From: Bacteroidales bacterium
Lineage (GTDB): Bacteria > Bacteroidota > Bacteroidia > Bacteroidales > VadinHA17
Reading direction: 5' to 3'
Length of the DNA stretch: 64,000 bases
Assembly: GCA_009877105.1 (NCBI GenBank)
Contig: WXFD01000043.1
Span: forward strand, 367,602-431,601
Shown here in pieces: positions 45,071 to 53,698 of this stretch (the first letter of the stretch is position 1; every line of letters begins with the position of its first letter). The notes under the pieces were generated by a model. That model made no database searches. It saw nothing but the letters and a program-made list of their open reading frames with translations, and was not told the origin of the DNA. The position numbers and the translations under genes were made by a program.

Positions 45071-46390
45071 TTAATGGTTGAAAAGGTATTTGTGTAAAAG
45101 TCTCAGGGCGTCTGTTTTATCTTTTGTGTCAATGAGAAGGGACAGGCTGTGTGAGCTGCCGCCATATGAGATCATTTTCAGTGAAATGGAGTTCAGGGCC
45201 TCAAAAATCTCGGGAGCCGACCCTTTCTTGTCGGCCCTGAAATCACCGACAATGCAGATAATGGTCTGATCCTTCTCAATTTCCACGCTTCCGAGCGCCT
45301 GCAGTTCATGTGCAATCTGGTCAAGATGCTGTGAGTCGTCAACGGTGATTGAAACAGATACCTCCGATGTGGCGACCATGTCAATCGGGGTTTTGTAGGT
45401 TTCGAAAATTTCAAAAACCTTTCTCATGAAGCCGTATGCCATAAGCATCCGGTCAGAGTGTATCCTTATGGCGGATATGCCGTCTTTTGCAGCTACAGCC
45501 TTGTAGTCCTGGGGAATGTATGAGGATGTTATAATTGTCCCCTGGTCATGGGGATCCATTGTATTCTTCAGCCTTACCGGGATATTCTTTTCCCTGGCAG
45601 GGTTCACACTTGAAGGATGCAGGATCTTGGCCCCGAAATATGCAAGCTCTGCCGCTTCGTCGAATGATATTTCGCGTATCACTTCGGTGTTTTCAACCAG
45701 CCTGGGGTCATTGTTGTGAAATCCGTTTATATCGGTCCAGATCTGGATTTCAGATGCATTTACGGCCGCCCCGAGAAGCGAAGCAGTGAAATCGCTTCCG
45801 CCGCGTTTGAGATTATCCGTTTCACCCTGGGCGTTCCTGCAGATGAATCCCTGGGTTATGATGATGTTGTGGCCGGGATGTGCATCCAGCTCCCTCCTGA
45901 AGTTTTCAGCAATATAATAGGTGTCAGGTTCACCGTCCTTGTCAATCCTCATGAAATTGAGGGCCGGCAGGAGCACACAATCAATATTGTTTTCGAGAAG
46001 GAGATAATAGAACATTGAAGAGGACATAAGCTCGCCCTTTGACAGGATGATCTTCTCATATTGCTTCGAGTGTTTGAGAGAAGTAAGACCGTCAATATCA
46101 TTCAGAAGGCTGTTGACTGTTTCAAATGCCTTGTATTTATACTGTTCCGTTGTGTAGAGATCTTCTATTACCTTATGATATTTCTCCCTCAGGAGCCCGA
46201 TTTTATGAACGGCTTCTTCCTGTTTTCCGGCATAAAGCAGATCGGAAATCTCCACAAGGCTGTTTGTGGTTCCTGACATTGCAGACAATACCACCAGGTT
46301 CTGCTCACCGTCGTTGATCAGCGGAATTACCGATCTCATTCTGTCCGGACTTCCAACGGAGGTTCCTCCGAATTTCATTACCTTCATCAT
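45071..46390 (-). CDS. lysC: Aspartate kinase
   Basis: 439 residues, a monofunctional aspartokinase without a homoserine dehydrogenase domain. The kinase domain opens with KVMKFGGTSVGSPDRM; further motifs are FICRNAQGETDNLKRGGSDFTA, IWTDINGFHNNDPRLV and ELAYFGAKILHPSSV. Two ACT domains (about 290-439) would bind the feedback effector, lysine or threonine. It phosphorylates aspartate, the first step toward lysine, methionine and threonine. It forms an operon with lysA and is preceded by a leader with a predicted attenuator. Confidence 0.95.
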   Translation of the reverse strand: MMKVMKFGGTSVGSPDRMRSVIPLINDGEQNLVVLSAMSGTTNSLVEISDLLYAGKQEEAVHKIGLLREKYHKVIEDLYTTEQYKYKAFETVNSLLNDIDGLTSLKHSKQYEKIILSKGELMSSSMFYYLLLENNIDCVLLPALNFMRIDKDGEPDTYYIAENFRRELDAHPGHNIIITQGFICRNAQGETDNLKRGGSDFTASLLGAAVNASEIQIWTDINGFHNNDPRLVENTEVIREISFDEAAELAYFGAKILHPSSVNPAREKNIPVRLKNTMDPHDQGTIITSSYIPQDYKAVAAKDGISAIRIHSDRMLMAYGFMRKVFEIFETYKTPIDMVATSEVSVSITVDDSQHLDQIAHELQALGSVEIEKDQTIICIVGDFRADKKGSAPEIFEALNSISLKMISYGGSSHSLSLLIDTKDKTDALRLLHKYLFNH

Positions 46391-46527
46391 AATTTGGATT
46401 TTAATGCTATTGTACCCGTTTCAAAGGGAACGGGAGGGTTTTATCAAAAAAAAATATTACACTCATTATCAGGTATTTCCCCAAAATCACTCAGCTTGTT
46501 GCACGTTACGGCATAACAGTCAATAAT

Positions 46528-46598
46528 AAAAAAACCTGCATCATTTTTGCAGGTCTGTCAGCTGTTAATTCTTTCACAGAACAGTAATTCAGACCTGC
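46528..46598 (-). promoter_or_regulatory. Predicted transcription attenuator of the lysC-lysA operon
   Basis: On the minus strand, segment A (GCAGGTCTG, 46598-46590) is a perfect 9-bp match to segment B (CAGACCTGC, 46557-46549). Segment B can instead pair with segment C inside an ACCTGCA / TGCAGGT stem (46554-46548 with 46540-46534; 7 bp, 7-nt loop) directly followed by a T-run (46533-46528). A:B would be an antiterminator and B:C an intrinsic terminator. Segment A lies inside a 29-codon leader ORF and B starts right after its stop codon, the geometry of a translation-sensed attenuator. Confidence 0.75.
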
Positions 46599-46647
46599 CG
46601 GGCAGATCCATGAATGATTTTATATTGCTCTTTAATAAACTCTTCAT
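46558..46647 (-). CDS. Leader peptide ORF of lysC-lysA (29 residues)
   Basis: ATG at 46647, TGA at 46560-46558, preceded by AAGGAT as a plausible ribosome binding site. It begins MKSLLKSNIK and ends ELLFCERINS. Lysine is 3 of the first 10 residues (codons AAG, AAG, AAA), modest for a classical lysine-sensing leader; serine and leucine are also frequent. Codons 17-20 encode antiterminator segment A. Its placement between a promoter box and an attenuator stem is the main evidence that it is real. It could act by ribosome stalling at lysine codons or as an arrest peptide. Confidence 0.6.
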   Translation of the reverse strand: MKSLLKSNIKSFMDLPGRSELLFCERINS

Positions 46648-46664
46648 ATCCTTAAAACAGCGAG

Positions 46665-46672
46665 CAAAAATA
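46665..46672 (-). promoter_or_regulatory. TATTTTTG -7 box of the lysC-lysA leader
   Basis: On the minus strand TATTTTTG (46672-46665) fits TAnnTTTG and lies 17 nt before the leader-peptide ATG, predicting transcription from about 46658. No TTTG at the -33 distance. The long gap 46391-46842 also has a weak hairpin CCCGTT / AACGGG near 46420-46440 between the attenuator and lysC, and nothing recognisable from 46680 to 46842. Confidence 0.4.
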
Positions 46673-46842
46673 TAATTTTAATCAATATGTAGTATTCTGT
46701 AATAATTTTTTTCAGAATGGATCCGGTCCTGAAATTTTCCCGGAATATATCTTCAGTCGGGCTGCTCTGATCTGTTCTGACATTCCGCGAAGGCAGCATC
46801 CTGCAACAGTCAGTGCTGATTAATAAATATGATGCGTGAATT

Positions 46843-49638
46843 TTATTTCCTGTAAAGGCTTTTTATAATTCCTGAACTGATTTCGGCTCCGGGATTAAAA
46901 TCGCTGCTCAGCATATACGATTTTATGCTGAACAGGAATTGCTGCGCTTCCGGCCTGTTTTCCAGATCTGATAACAGATCTGCACCCGAGGCAATCAGTT
47001 TTCCCTTTCCAACTTTGCATTCAAATAAAAGGCCCAGGGGACGTGAAGTGAACCAGTCATCAATAACCCTGACCAGAGGCTGAATATCTTCCGATATCAT
47101 ATCCAGCCTGAAAACATTGGCATTCATGATTATATCGCGCCACTGGTAATTGCTGTGAAATTCGGTGGGAAAGTATCGGAAAACGGGATGAGCCGGGTTG
47201 CAAAGTATTCCCAGTGTTTCCGGCGGCTGATGATTGGTCCAGAAAGTATTCCAGAATATGCTGGAAAAGCCCAATGCGATGTCACCGCCTTTTTCCGGCC
47301 GGAGCAAACCTTTACGCGGAGTAAGTAGAACTGATGCCCCGTTTTCAAGCATCTTCGCGGTTGCTTCGTTAAACTCCCGGGTTACAATGATATCATTCCT
47401 GCTTCCGATAACGGGTAATTCAGCAGGGTAAACCCATATATCCCAGGAGTTTCTGTACTTTCCGGCCATAAAGGTGAAAGTTAGTTTTTCCGGACCGGTA
47501 ATGTCGTTCAATTTCCTTTGAACATTGCCTGCTTTTATAGTCCCGCGGCCAGCCTTTATTTTCCCTGCAGGATTTCCCTTGTCTATAATGCCGGTCTTTC
47601 CCGTAAGGACCCATTCCGGGGTTATATATTCGTCGTTTTCTGCATAATATGCTATTTCCAGGTCGGCACTGAAAGTTTCGTTATTCCTGTAAATCATTTT
47701 GGGCAAACGTGCCAGGGGTACAACGGCATTGCAGAAATGTTTGAATTCATCCGCCGAAACATAAGGTTTCGGATCCCAGAAAGGATCGACAATCCCCACT
47801 ATTGCCGATCCCTGCCCGGGGAAATCATGTAAATCGAGTAATTCGAAGCCTCCGAAATTTTCCGTACGCAATGCGGCTTCGATATCGGCTTTGTAACATA
47901 TTGTCTGTAATTTGCCCGAAGCAATCATAAAACTGTCTGCCAGATGCAAAAGGTTGTTATTGATCAGCCTGTCCCTGAAGATTTCGAAATTCCTTGCCTT
48001 AAGGACGCCGTCGTATTTACTGATCTCCCTTAAGTTCGGGAAAACGCACCATTGTCCTATTTCGTGGCTGATTACAGGCTGGGGATATTTTTCAATTATT
48101 TCGGTCCAGTCAAAAGTCGAATTAGGGATCTGTGAATTTATCCTGCTTTTGAGGCCCTCGCCCCAGCGTTGGATTCGTGGGTCGGGCGTACTCTGAAAAT
48201 CGTTTTCCGGAACATTTGCCCATCCGAAGGCTGTGGTGTAAAGGCGTCTGTCATCATACTGTTTCACATGCTTAACGAATCCGGTAAGAAATGCTATATG
48301 ATGCGAGCCGGAAGGTTCGTTGCCGTAAGCCATCATACAAAATGACGGGTGATTGCCGTATGTGTCGATAATACGTTCAGCTTCATCGTATATGAATTTA
48401 TCGACGGGTAAACCGTCGCCCACAGAGGTCCAGACACCGCATTCCACCGACAGGTAAATTCCTGCAGAGTCGGCAGCTGCAAATGCTGCTTCCGGGGGGC
48501 ACCAGGAATGGAACCGGATATGATTGAGCCCGTAATCCTTGCACACTCTCATTATTTTTGTCCATTCACCCGTTGTGGCGGGAGGAAATCCTGTTTTGGG
48601 GAAGATTGCACACTCCAGGGTACCCCGCATGAAAACTTTTTTCCCGTTGAGTGTAAATTGTCCGCCGCTGGTGGCAATTTCCCGCATCCCAAAAACAATA
48701 TTCTTCTCATCGGTCAGGGATTTGCTTTTCAGCTTTATGTTCAACGAATAGAGGTTGGGTGTAAACTCATCCCACAACATTATATTGTTACCCATATCAT
48801 AATCCAGGACAAGCAAATCCTTATCGGGTTCATTTAGTTTCCCGATGACTTTCTTCCTGCCTGAAACCCTTAGTTCCACGGAGTACTCCTCCGGGTTATG
48901 GGGTATTTTATTTAGTTTAAGCAGGACCTTAATTCTGCTGTTTTCAATATCCGGATAAATACGTACATATTCAATGTTTACCGGGGGCAGGTTCACAAGT
49001 TTCATTTCCCCGATCACCCCGTTCCAGTTGGTTTGGGTATTGTCACTTATACTGTGTGCATCAAGTCCGGGGTTTATCTCCTTCACGCGATTGTCGATCC
49101 GCAGGGTTAGCCTGTGCCTTCCGGGTGCCAGATTACCCAGGTTGTAAGTATGGGGTGTGGCCAGTGAATTCTGCATACCGTGGTACACGGTATCTATCCA
49201 CAAACTCGTTTCCCAGTGGCAGCGTTCCAAAACGAGCCGGGTGCATCCGTTGTTCCACGAATCGGGAATTTCAATTTCCCTGCTGTACCATGCAACACCG
49301 GCAAATCTTTTCAATGGTTGCAGCCAGAAAGAAATTTTAACATCGTCGGGATTCCTGTATTTTACATACGATTCATCTTCAAACCAGGTCCGGTTCCAGA
49401 AATTGCCGGTCCAGTCATCATCGGCCTTAACGTCGTATCCTTTACCGTTTGTGAGCATCGAACCGGGAAGAATGACCTTTTCGTTGAAATCGCGGGAAAA
49501 CCATTTTCCTGCCACACCGGTATCGCATGAGTCTATGCGGAATGACCATTCTCCTGAAAGGTCCAGGGCATTAAATCCTCTGTGCCTGCCGCACCCCAAA
49601 ACGGATAGCGTGATAAATATCAAACAAAGCCTTTTCAT
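46843..49638 (-). CDS. Glycoside hydrolase family 2 lipoprotein of the PUL
   Basis: 931 residues from the ATG at 49638, two nt after the GH36 stop; a frame nine codons longer overlaps that gene. A lipobox (LSVLGC, Cys16) gives a lipoprotein. GH2 order: sugar-binding jelly roll (LDLSGEWSFRID onward), immunoglobulin-like domain, and TIM barrel with acid/base Glu441 in AYGNEPSGSHH and nucleophile Glu526 in VISHEIGQW. A C-terminal segment of about 250 residues extends beyond the barrel. It should act as an exo-beta-glycosidase on oligosaccharides released by the locus; the sugar is not certain. Last gene of the PUL. Confidence 0.87.
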   Translation of the reverse strand: MKRLCLIFITLSVLGCGRHRGFNALDLSGEWSFRIDSCDTGVAGKWFSRDFNEKVILPGSMLTNGKGYDVKADDDWTGNFWNRTWFEDESYVKYRNPDDVKISFWLQPLKRFAGVAWYSREIEIPDSWNNGCTRLVLERCHWETSLWIDTVYHGMQNSLATPHTYNLGNLAPGRHRLTLRIDNRVKEINPGLDAHSISDNTQTNWNGVIGEMKLVNLPPVNIEYVRIYPDIENSRIKVLLKLNKIPHNPEEYSVELRVSGRKKVIGKLNEPDKDLLVLDYDMGNNIMLWDEFTPNLYSLNIKLKSKSLTDEKNIVFGMREIATSGGQFTLNGKKVFMRGTLECAIFPKTGFPPATTGEWTKIMRVCKDYGLNHIRFHSWCPPEAAFAAADSAGIYLSVECGVWTSVGDGLPVDKFIYDEAERIIDTYGNHPSFCMMAYGNEPSGSHHIAFLTGFVKHVKQYDDRRLYTTAFGWANVPENDFQSTPDPRIQRWGEGLKSRINSQIPNSTFDWTEIIEKYPQPVISHEIGQWCVFPNLREISKYDGVLKARNFEIFRDRLINNNLLHLADSFMIASGKLQTICYKADIEAALRTENFGGFELLDLHDFPGQGSAIVGIVDPFWDPKPYVSADEFKHFCNAVVPLARLPKMIYRNNETFSADLEIAYYAENDEYITPEWVLTGKTGIIDKGNPAGKIKAGRGTIKAGNVQRKLNDITGPEKLTFTFMAGKYRNSWDIWVYPAELPVIGSRNDIIVTREFNEATAKMLENGASVLLTPRKGLLRPEKGGDIALGFSSIFWNTFWTNHQPPETLGILCNPAHPVFRYFPTEFHSNYQWRDIIMNANVFRLDMISEDIQPLVRVIDDWFTSRPLGLLFECKVGKGKLIASGADLLSDLENRPEAQQFLFSIKSYMLSSDFNPGAEISSGIIKSLYRK

Positions 49639-49640
49639 TG

Positions 49641-52067
49641 TTATTTGTTGAAATAAATGATCCAATTTATTTTTCCGGTATTGCCAAAGAACAGGTCTAT
49701 CCTGAGGATGTTATCGTCTGCCATTTTTAATAAGTAATTATCATGGCTCTCAAACATTTTGTGACTTTTAGGAGACCATGAGAACTTATCGGGTATATAA
49801 ACATAAACGCTGTGTGATGAACCTTCTGGGCCAACAGAAACGCCAGATAAAGCATTTTTATTTTTATCATAATGAACCGATTCTAATTCAACAGCTCCCT
49901 GCATAATGTGTCTGTTTGTAGAAATTATCACAGGCTCGCTGCTTTTTTCACGCAAAGAATAAAGGGTGACGCCTTCGGGCTCAATCATCACATTAATGGT
50001 ATCATTTATTTCACCTGTGAATTTTTCTTTCCAGAAGTCGAAGCATAAATATGTTTTGTCCGGGTCAAGCATCAATCTGTTCAGCGGATATTTCTTCCTT
50101 ACCGGGTTTAACGGATCAGGATTGAAAAATCCCGCGACAGTCCATTTTCCGAACGGTCTTAATACATCTGTAACAAATGCAGTTTGAGGATCCGATTCCA
50201 GTAAATCCACGGGCCGGGTGATTAATCCGACTGATGGAAAAGCTTTCTTCAGTATTTCCTTTTTTATTTCAGACAGATTCATCAATCTGTCGCCCGACAT
50301 AGTGTTTCCACCGCTAAGTGCAACAAGAGTTACAACGGCCTGTGATTGCGAAGGCGACAATAAATCCATGCATATATGGTCGATATCATTGGTCCATGTA
50401 TTGTTTTGGTAATAGTAGCGTTTTCCCAATGCTCCGGCACTTGATGACGAGTTGCCGAAATACTGTTTCCAGGTCTCGTGACGGGATCCGTAGTTCTGAT
50501 CGTATTCAATTCGCATGCTGTTAATCAATCCGGCAGTTACCTGCCCCGGGCCGCAATCGAGAATATGACACTTATTTCCCGCCACTTTTCGCATTATTTC
50601 AAATGCTTTCCGATAGACCTGTGACGGAGAGAATGCAGGGTCATAAAATTTATATGCCGAAAAAACTGACCAGGCTACAAAATCAATTTTCAGCATTTCA
50701 TATCCCCAATTGTTGACAACTGTATCAATCAGATCAGTAAACCATTTTTCGGCATCGGGATGTGTTATATCAAGGCAGTAGCGTTTTGGGTTTTCGTTGC
50801 GATACCAGTCAGTTGTTTCACCGGGCCAGGGGCCGACACGTTTAAGCGAGCCGTCGGGATTTTTAAGGAACCAGTCAGGATTATTTCTGAATATGGCGGC
50901 ATTTTCTGAAACGACAAAAGGAGCGAGCCATATACCCGGTTTAAGTCCGTAGCTTTTTATCTTGTGTGACAAATATTTCATGCCGTTTGGAAATCTTTCG
51001 TTCCCTTCCCATTCGCCATGTGTTTTCTGATATCCCTCATCAATCTGAATATACTCCAGTCCATATGGTTTGAGATGTTTTGCTGCATATTCTGCATTCT
51101 GAAGGATTTCTTTTTCATCATAGTCGTCCAGCGAGTAGAACCAATGACACCAGCCATTCACAATAGAGCCGTTAATGGCTTGATTTTCCGTTCCTGTAAA
51201 GTTTGCGTATGTTTCCAATGCTGCATAAGGACTGGCACCAATGTTTATCATTACTTTTTCCGAACTTAAGGATTGCCCCCGTTTCAGAATATGTCCCTCA
51301 TTATACACCGATTCGACAACAAAAGAAATTTTATCCGAATCTTCTTTCAGTAACTGAATCCGGCCCATGCAGGAAATATTTCTTAAATAACCCATGACGA
51401 TGGCTTCCTTGTCGTAACCGTCGAATATTCCGATGTTCCACCAGCTTTGAACGGTCCGTTTGTCGGAAGCCAGAGCCCTGTTCACAGGCACTCCTCCTTT
51501 TGTTTCACCATAAGGTTCACCTTTTTCATATGGCAAGGTTAGCTTGTGTATCGAACCGGCATCATAATACATGGCTCCGTTAAGCAAACATTGCGAGCTT
51601 TCGTGCCTCATCCCTCCGGTTTCATTTACCAGTACCCTCAGGGGTTCAATGCTTTTAACGACAATATCATTTTTTGCCGTGTTTTTATATGATGCTTCAA
51701 AAACCAGGGACGGTATTTTGTCAGGAAGATAAATAGCCAGAGTAACTTCCATCAGGTTTTTGTAATCGCGGCCTGATATTGTAATCTGCCGGCCTGTTCC
51801 TGATTTGTTTTTCACAAGCTTGATTGCAGGTTTTCCGAATGTGCAGGCCGGTCCGGCTACAAGCGTGGTATCATCCGTATTAATGGCGGAAGTAAATGAC
51901 AGGAAATCTTTACCATATCTCCTTATGTGCAATATACCCTTTTTTTTATCAAAATCAAGTGTAAAGAAATCATTGCTGATAAGTCCCTTCTGATCCTGAG
52001 CCAATGCCGGAGAAACAAAATAACTGACAGATATTAGCAGAAATACTTTTAACTGAATTTTGATCAT
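49641..52067 (-). CDS. GH36-type alpha-galactosidase, secreted
   Basis: 808 residues from the ATG at 52067, with a signal peptide (VFLLISVSYFVSPALA). An N-terminal beta-supersandwich is followed by the TIM barrel: LEYIQIDEGYQKTHGEW and KSYGLKPGIWLAPF are typical of GH36/GH27. The nucleophile is read as Asp462 in YEMLKIDFVAW and a candidate acid/base is Asp523 in MRIEYDQNY. The C-terminal beta domain is present. It should remove terminal alpha-galactose or a related alpha-sugar. It is separated from susD by a strong terminator hairpin and overlaps nothing; GH2 follows closely, so the two enzymes are probably coexpressed. Confidence 0.82.
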   Translation of the reverse strand: MIKIQLKVFLLISVSYFVSPALAQDQKGLISNDFFTLDFDKKKGILHIRRYGKDFLSFTSAINTDDTTLVAGPACTFGKPAIKLVKNKSGTGRQITISGRDYKNLMEVTLAIYLPDKIPSLVFEASYKNTAKNDIVVKSIEPLRVLVNETGGMRHESSQCLLNGAMYYDAGSIHKLTLPYEKGEPYGETKGGVPVNRALASDKRTVQSWWNIGIFDGYDKEAIVMGYLRNISCMGRIQLLKEDSDKISFVVESVYNEGHILKRGQSLSSEKVMINIGASPYAALETYANFTGTENQAINGSIVNGWCHWFYSLDDYDEKEILQNAEYAAKHLKPYGLEYIQIDEGYQKTHGEWEGNERFPNGMKYLSHKIKSYGLKPGIWLAPFVVSENAAIFRNNPDWFLKNPDGSLKRVGPWPGETTDWYRNENPKRYCLDITHPDAEKWFTDLIDTVVNNWGYEMLKIDFVAWSVFSAYKFYDPAFSPSQVYRKAFEIMRKVAGNKCHILDCGPGQVTAGLINSMRIEYDQNYGSRHETWKQYFGNSSSSAGALGKRYYYQNNTWTNDIDHICMDLLSPSQSQAVVTLVALSGGNTMSGDRLMNLSEIKKEILKKAFPSVGLITRPVDLLESDPQTAFVTDVLRPFGKWTVAGFFNPDPLNPVRKKYPLNRLMLDPDKTYLCFDFWKEKFTGEINDTINVMIEPEGVTLYSLREKSSEPVIISTNRHIMQGAVELESVHYDKNKNALSGVSVGPEGSSHSVYVYIPDKFSWSPKSHKMFESHDNYLLKMADDNILRIDLFFGNTGKINWIIYFNK

Positions 52068-52103
52068 ATGCATAAAATTAAGAATTGTCTTATCATAATG
52101 GAT

Positions 52104-52147
52104 ATAAAAACAATACGCCTGCTGTTTCTGAAATGAGGCGTATTGTT
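52104..52147 (-). terminator. Strong intercistronic terminator between susD and the GH36 gene
   Basis: On the minus strand AACAATACGCCT (52147-52136) and AGGCGTATTGTT (52120-52109) form a perfect 12-bp stem around a 15-nt loop, and the second arm runs into TTTTTAT. It begins 27 nt after the susD stop. It should end most transcripts after susD and allow partial readthrough into the GH36 and GH2 genes. Confidence 0.8.
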
Positions 52148-52174
52148 AATAATGTTTCCGGCGATTCTATGCAA

Positions 52175-53686
52175 TTATTTCAGATACCATGGAACTCCGT
52201 TAATACCATCATAACCGTTAAATTGTTCATTGACTGCTTTTTGATAATTGTCGGGGTTTTGTGTATGCTCGCCTTCCGGGTATTTCCAGCGCTTGGGATA
52301 AACTGTTTTATCATCGGGGTTCTGACTGGTTGCAGGATCCAGGGGATATTCGGGGTAACCGGTACGCAGGAACTGCGCATAATTGCCCCCGTTACCCTGG
52401 AAAAAGTCAATGAACCAACGTTGAACCAGTATCTGGCGCAGGCGGTCTTGTTTTGTTCCTCCGGTTTTATAAGCTGCCTCTCCGGTGAAATAGTTATCTA
52501 TATAATCTTGTGTTATGGCCATCCCATGGGTGTTTGCCGCAGAAGGCAGGTTCATGTAATATTCCAGCATGGCTTTAACTCCTTTTTCATAGTAATCCTT
52601 TGCATTGCCAGGTGCCCATCCTTCCTCCAATCCTTCGGCAATTATAAAACATTGTTCGGCATACGTGAACCTTAACATCGGATCGCCGGTTTTGTCATCA
52701 ACATAGCGTTGGTTGATATGTGAATAGGAATTGTTTTCGTCGGCCAGTTCCCACGGTACCCTGGTCGGATCTGCACCTGCATAGGCTTCAAAGTCGTCCT
52801 CTCTTTTCCCGGCGTCAATCAGATCGGGTGCGGGATCAGCAAAATAGAACAGGCGCCTGTCTTTATTCTTTTTAAGTTCATCAACCAACAAACTGGTCAG
52901 AACAGTTTCCCTCCGTTGACTTGCACCGTTCCAGAAAGGATGATGTGAATTATCGGTTCCGAAATACTTGAGCTGGAAATTATCGGTGTTGCCTGTCATC
53001 AGCTTCCCCGATGCTATGATTTCAGCAAACCGTGCCTTGTGTTCGTTCCCCGCTTTTTTACTCATTGTCTGAAGAACTTTGAGCTGCATTGCGTTGCACA
53101 ATTTCTGCCACTTCGATGCATCTCCATCAAACATGACATCTCCCTGGAACTGTTTTCCTTCAGCAAAGAAAGCCTCAGCTTTTTTTAAATCTTCCAGGAT
53201 ATACTTGAAAACATCTTCCTGTTTGTCATATTTGGGTCTCAGAATACCTTCATCTGCCATACCGGCTTCGGAATATGGAATGTCACCCATTTCCAGTGTG
53301 GAAGAAAAACCGTACCATGCTTTCATGAATTTTTCCAGTCCCTGATATGAAGAGTATGATTCTTTTTCCCTGGAATACTCGACCATCAGTTTGAGGTCGG
53401 TCAGCCGTTTGTATCCAAATCCCCCGTACGGCCACCATGAGTAATAATACTGATAGGGGTTTGACCAGGTAGTTGTCCATGCTATATGTTTATTCCACAG
53501 ATTGCCAGTTGAAAAATCAAACGGGTTTGGATTCCAGAACTTAAAAGTTTCGATCAGTGTTTTGGCTGCAAGCATTTCTTCCGGAACCCTGTCGGAGGCA
53601 TACGGATCTTTGTTTATTTCGTCAAATTTACTGCACGATAAAATGACCGTAATAAACAGCAGAGATATGTATTTATAATTTTTCAT
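52175..53686 (-). CDS. SusD/RagB family nutrient-binding outer-membrane lipoprotein
   Basis: 503 residues. A lipobox (VILSC, Cys18) and the SusD-like start (SKFDEINKDPYAS) mark a surface lipoprotein. TPR-like helices (AAKTLIETF, DLKKAEAFFAEG, KWQKLCNAMQLKVLQTMS) and LRFTYAEQCFIIAEGLEEGW near the C-terminus match the SusD_like-2 branch. It binds oligosaccharide above its SusC partner. Aromatic clusters (YQYYYSWWPYGGFGY, about 78-92) are good candidates for sugar stacking. It is 12 nt after susC. Confidence 0.93.
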   Translation of the reverse strand: MKNYKYISLLFITVILSCSKFDEINKDPYASDRVPEEMLAAKTLIETFKFWNPNPFDFSTGNLWNKHIAWTTTWSNPYQYYYSWWPYGGFGYKRLTDLKLMVEYSREKESYSSYQGLEKFMKAWYGFSSTLEMGDIPYSEAGMADEGILRPKYDKQEDVFKYILEDLKKAEAFFAEGKQFQGDVMFDGDASKWQKLCNAMQLKVLQTMSKKAGNEHKARFAEIIASGKLMTGNTDNFQLKYFGTDNSHHPFWNGASQRRETVLTSLLVDELKKNKDRRLFYFADPAPDLIDAGKREDDFEAYAGADPTRVPWELADENNSYSHINQRYVDDKTGDPMLRFTYAEQCFIIAEGLEEGWAPGNAKDYYEKGVKAMLEYYMNLPSAANTHGMAITQDYIDNYFTGEAAYKTGGTKQDRLRQILVQRWFIDFFQGNGGNYAQFLRTGYPEYPLDPATSQNPDDKTVYPKRWKYPEGEHTQNPDNYQKAVNEQFNGYDGINGVPWYLK

Positions 53687-53698
53687 TTCCGTAAAAAG

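Noticed and set aside
46391..46680. Lysine riboswitch upstream of lysC
   Set aside because: I looked for the conserved five-way junction sequences and did not find them; the alternative stems and leader ORF explain the region better.
52085..52675. 196-codon plus-strand open frame opposite the 3' end of susD
   Set aside because: Antisense shadow of a clear SusD protein that also crosses the terminator hairpin.
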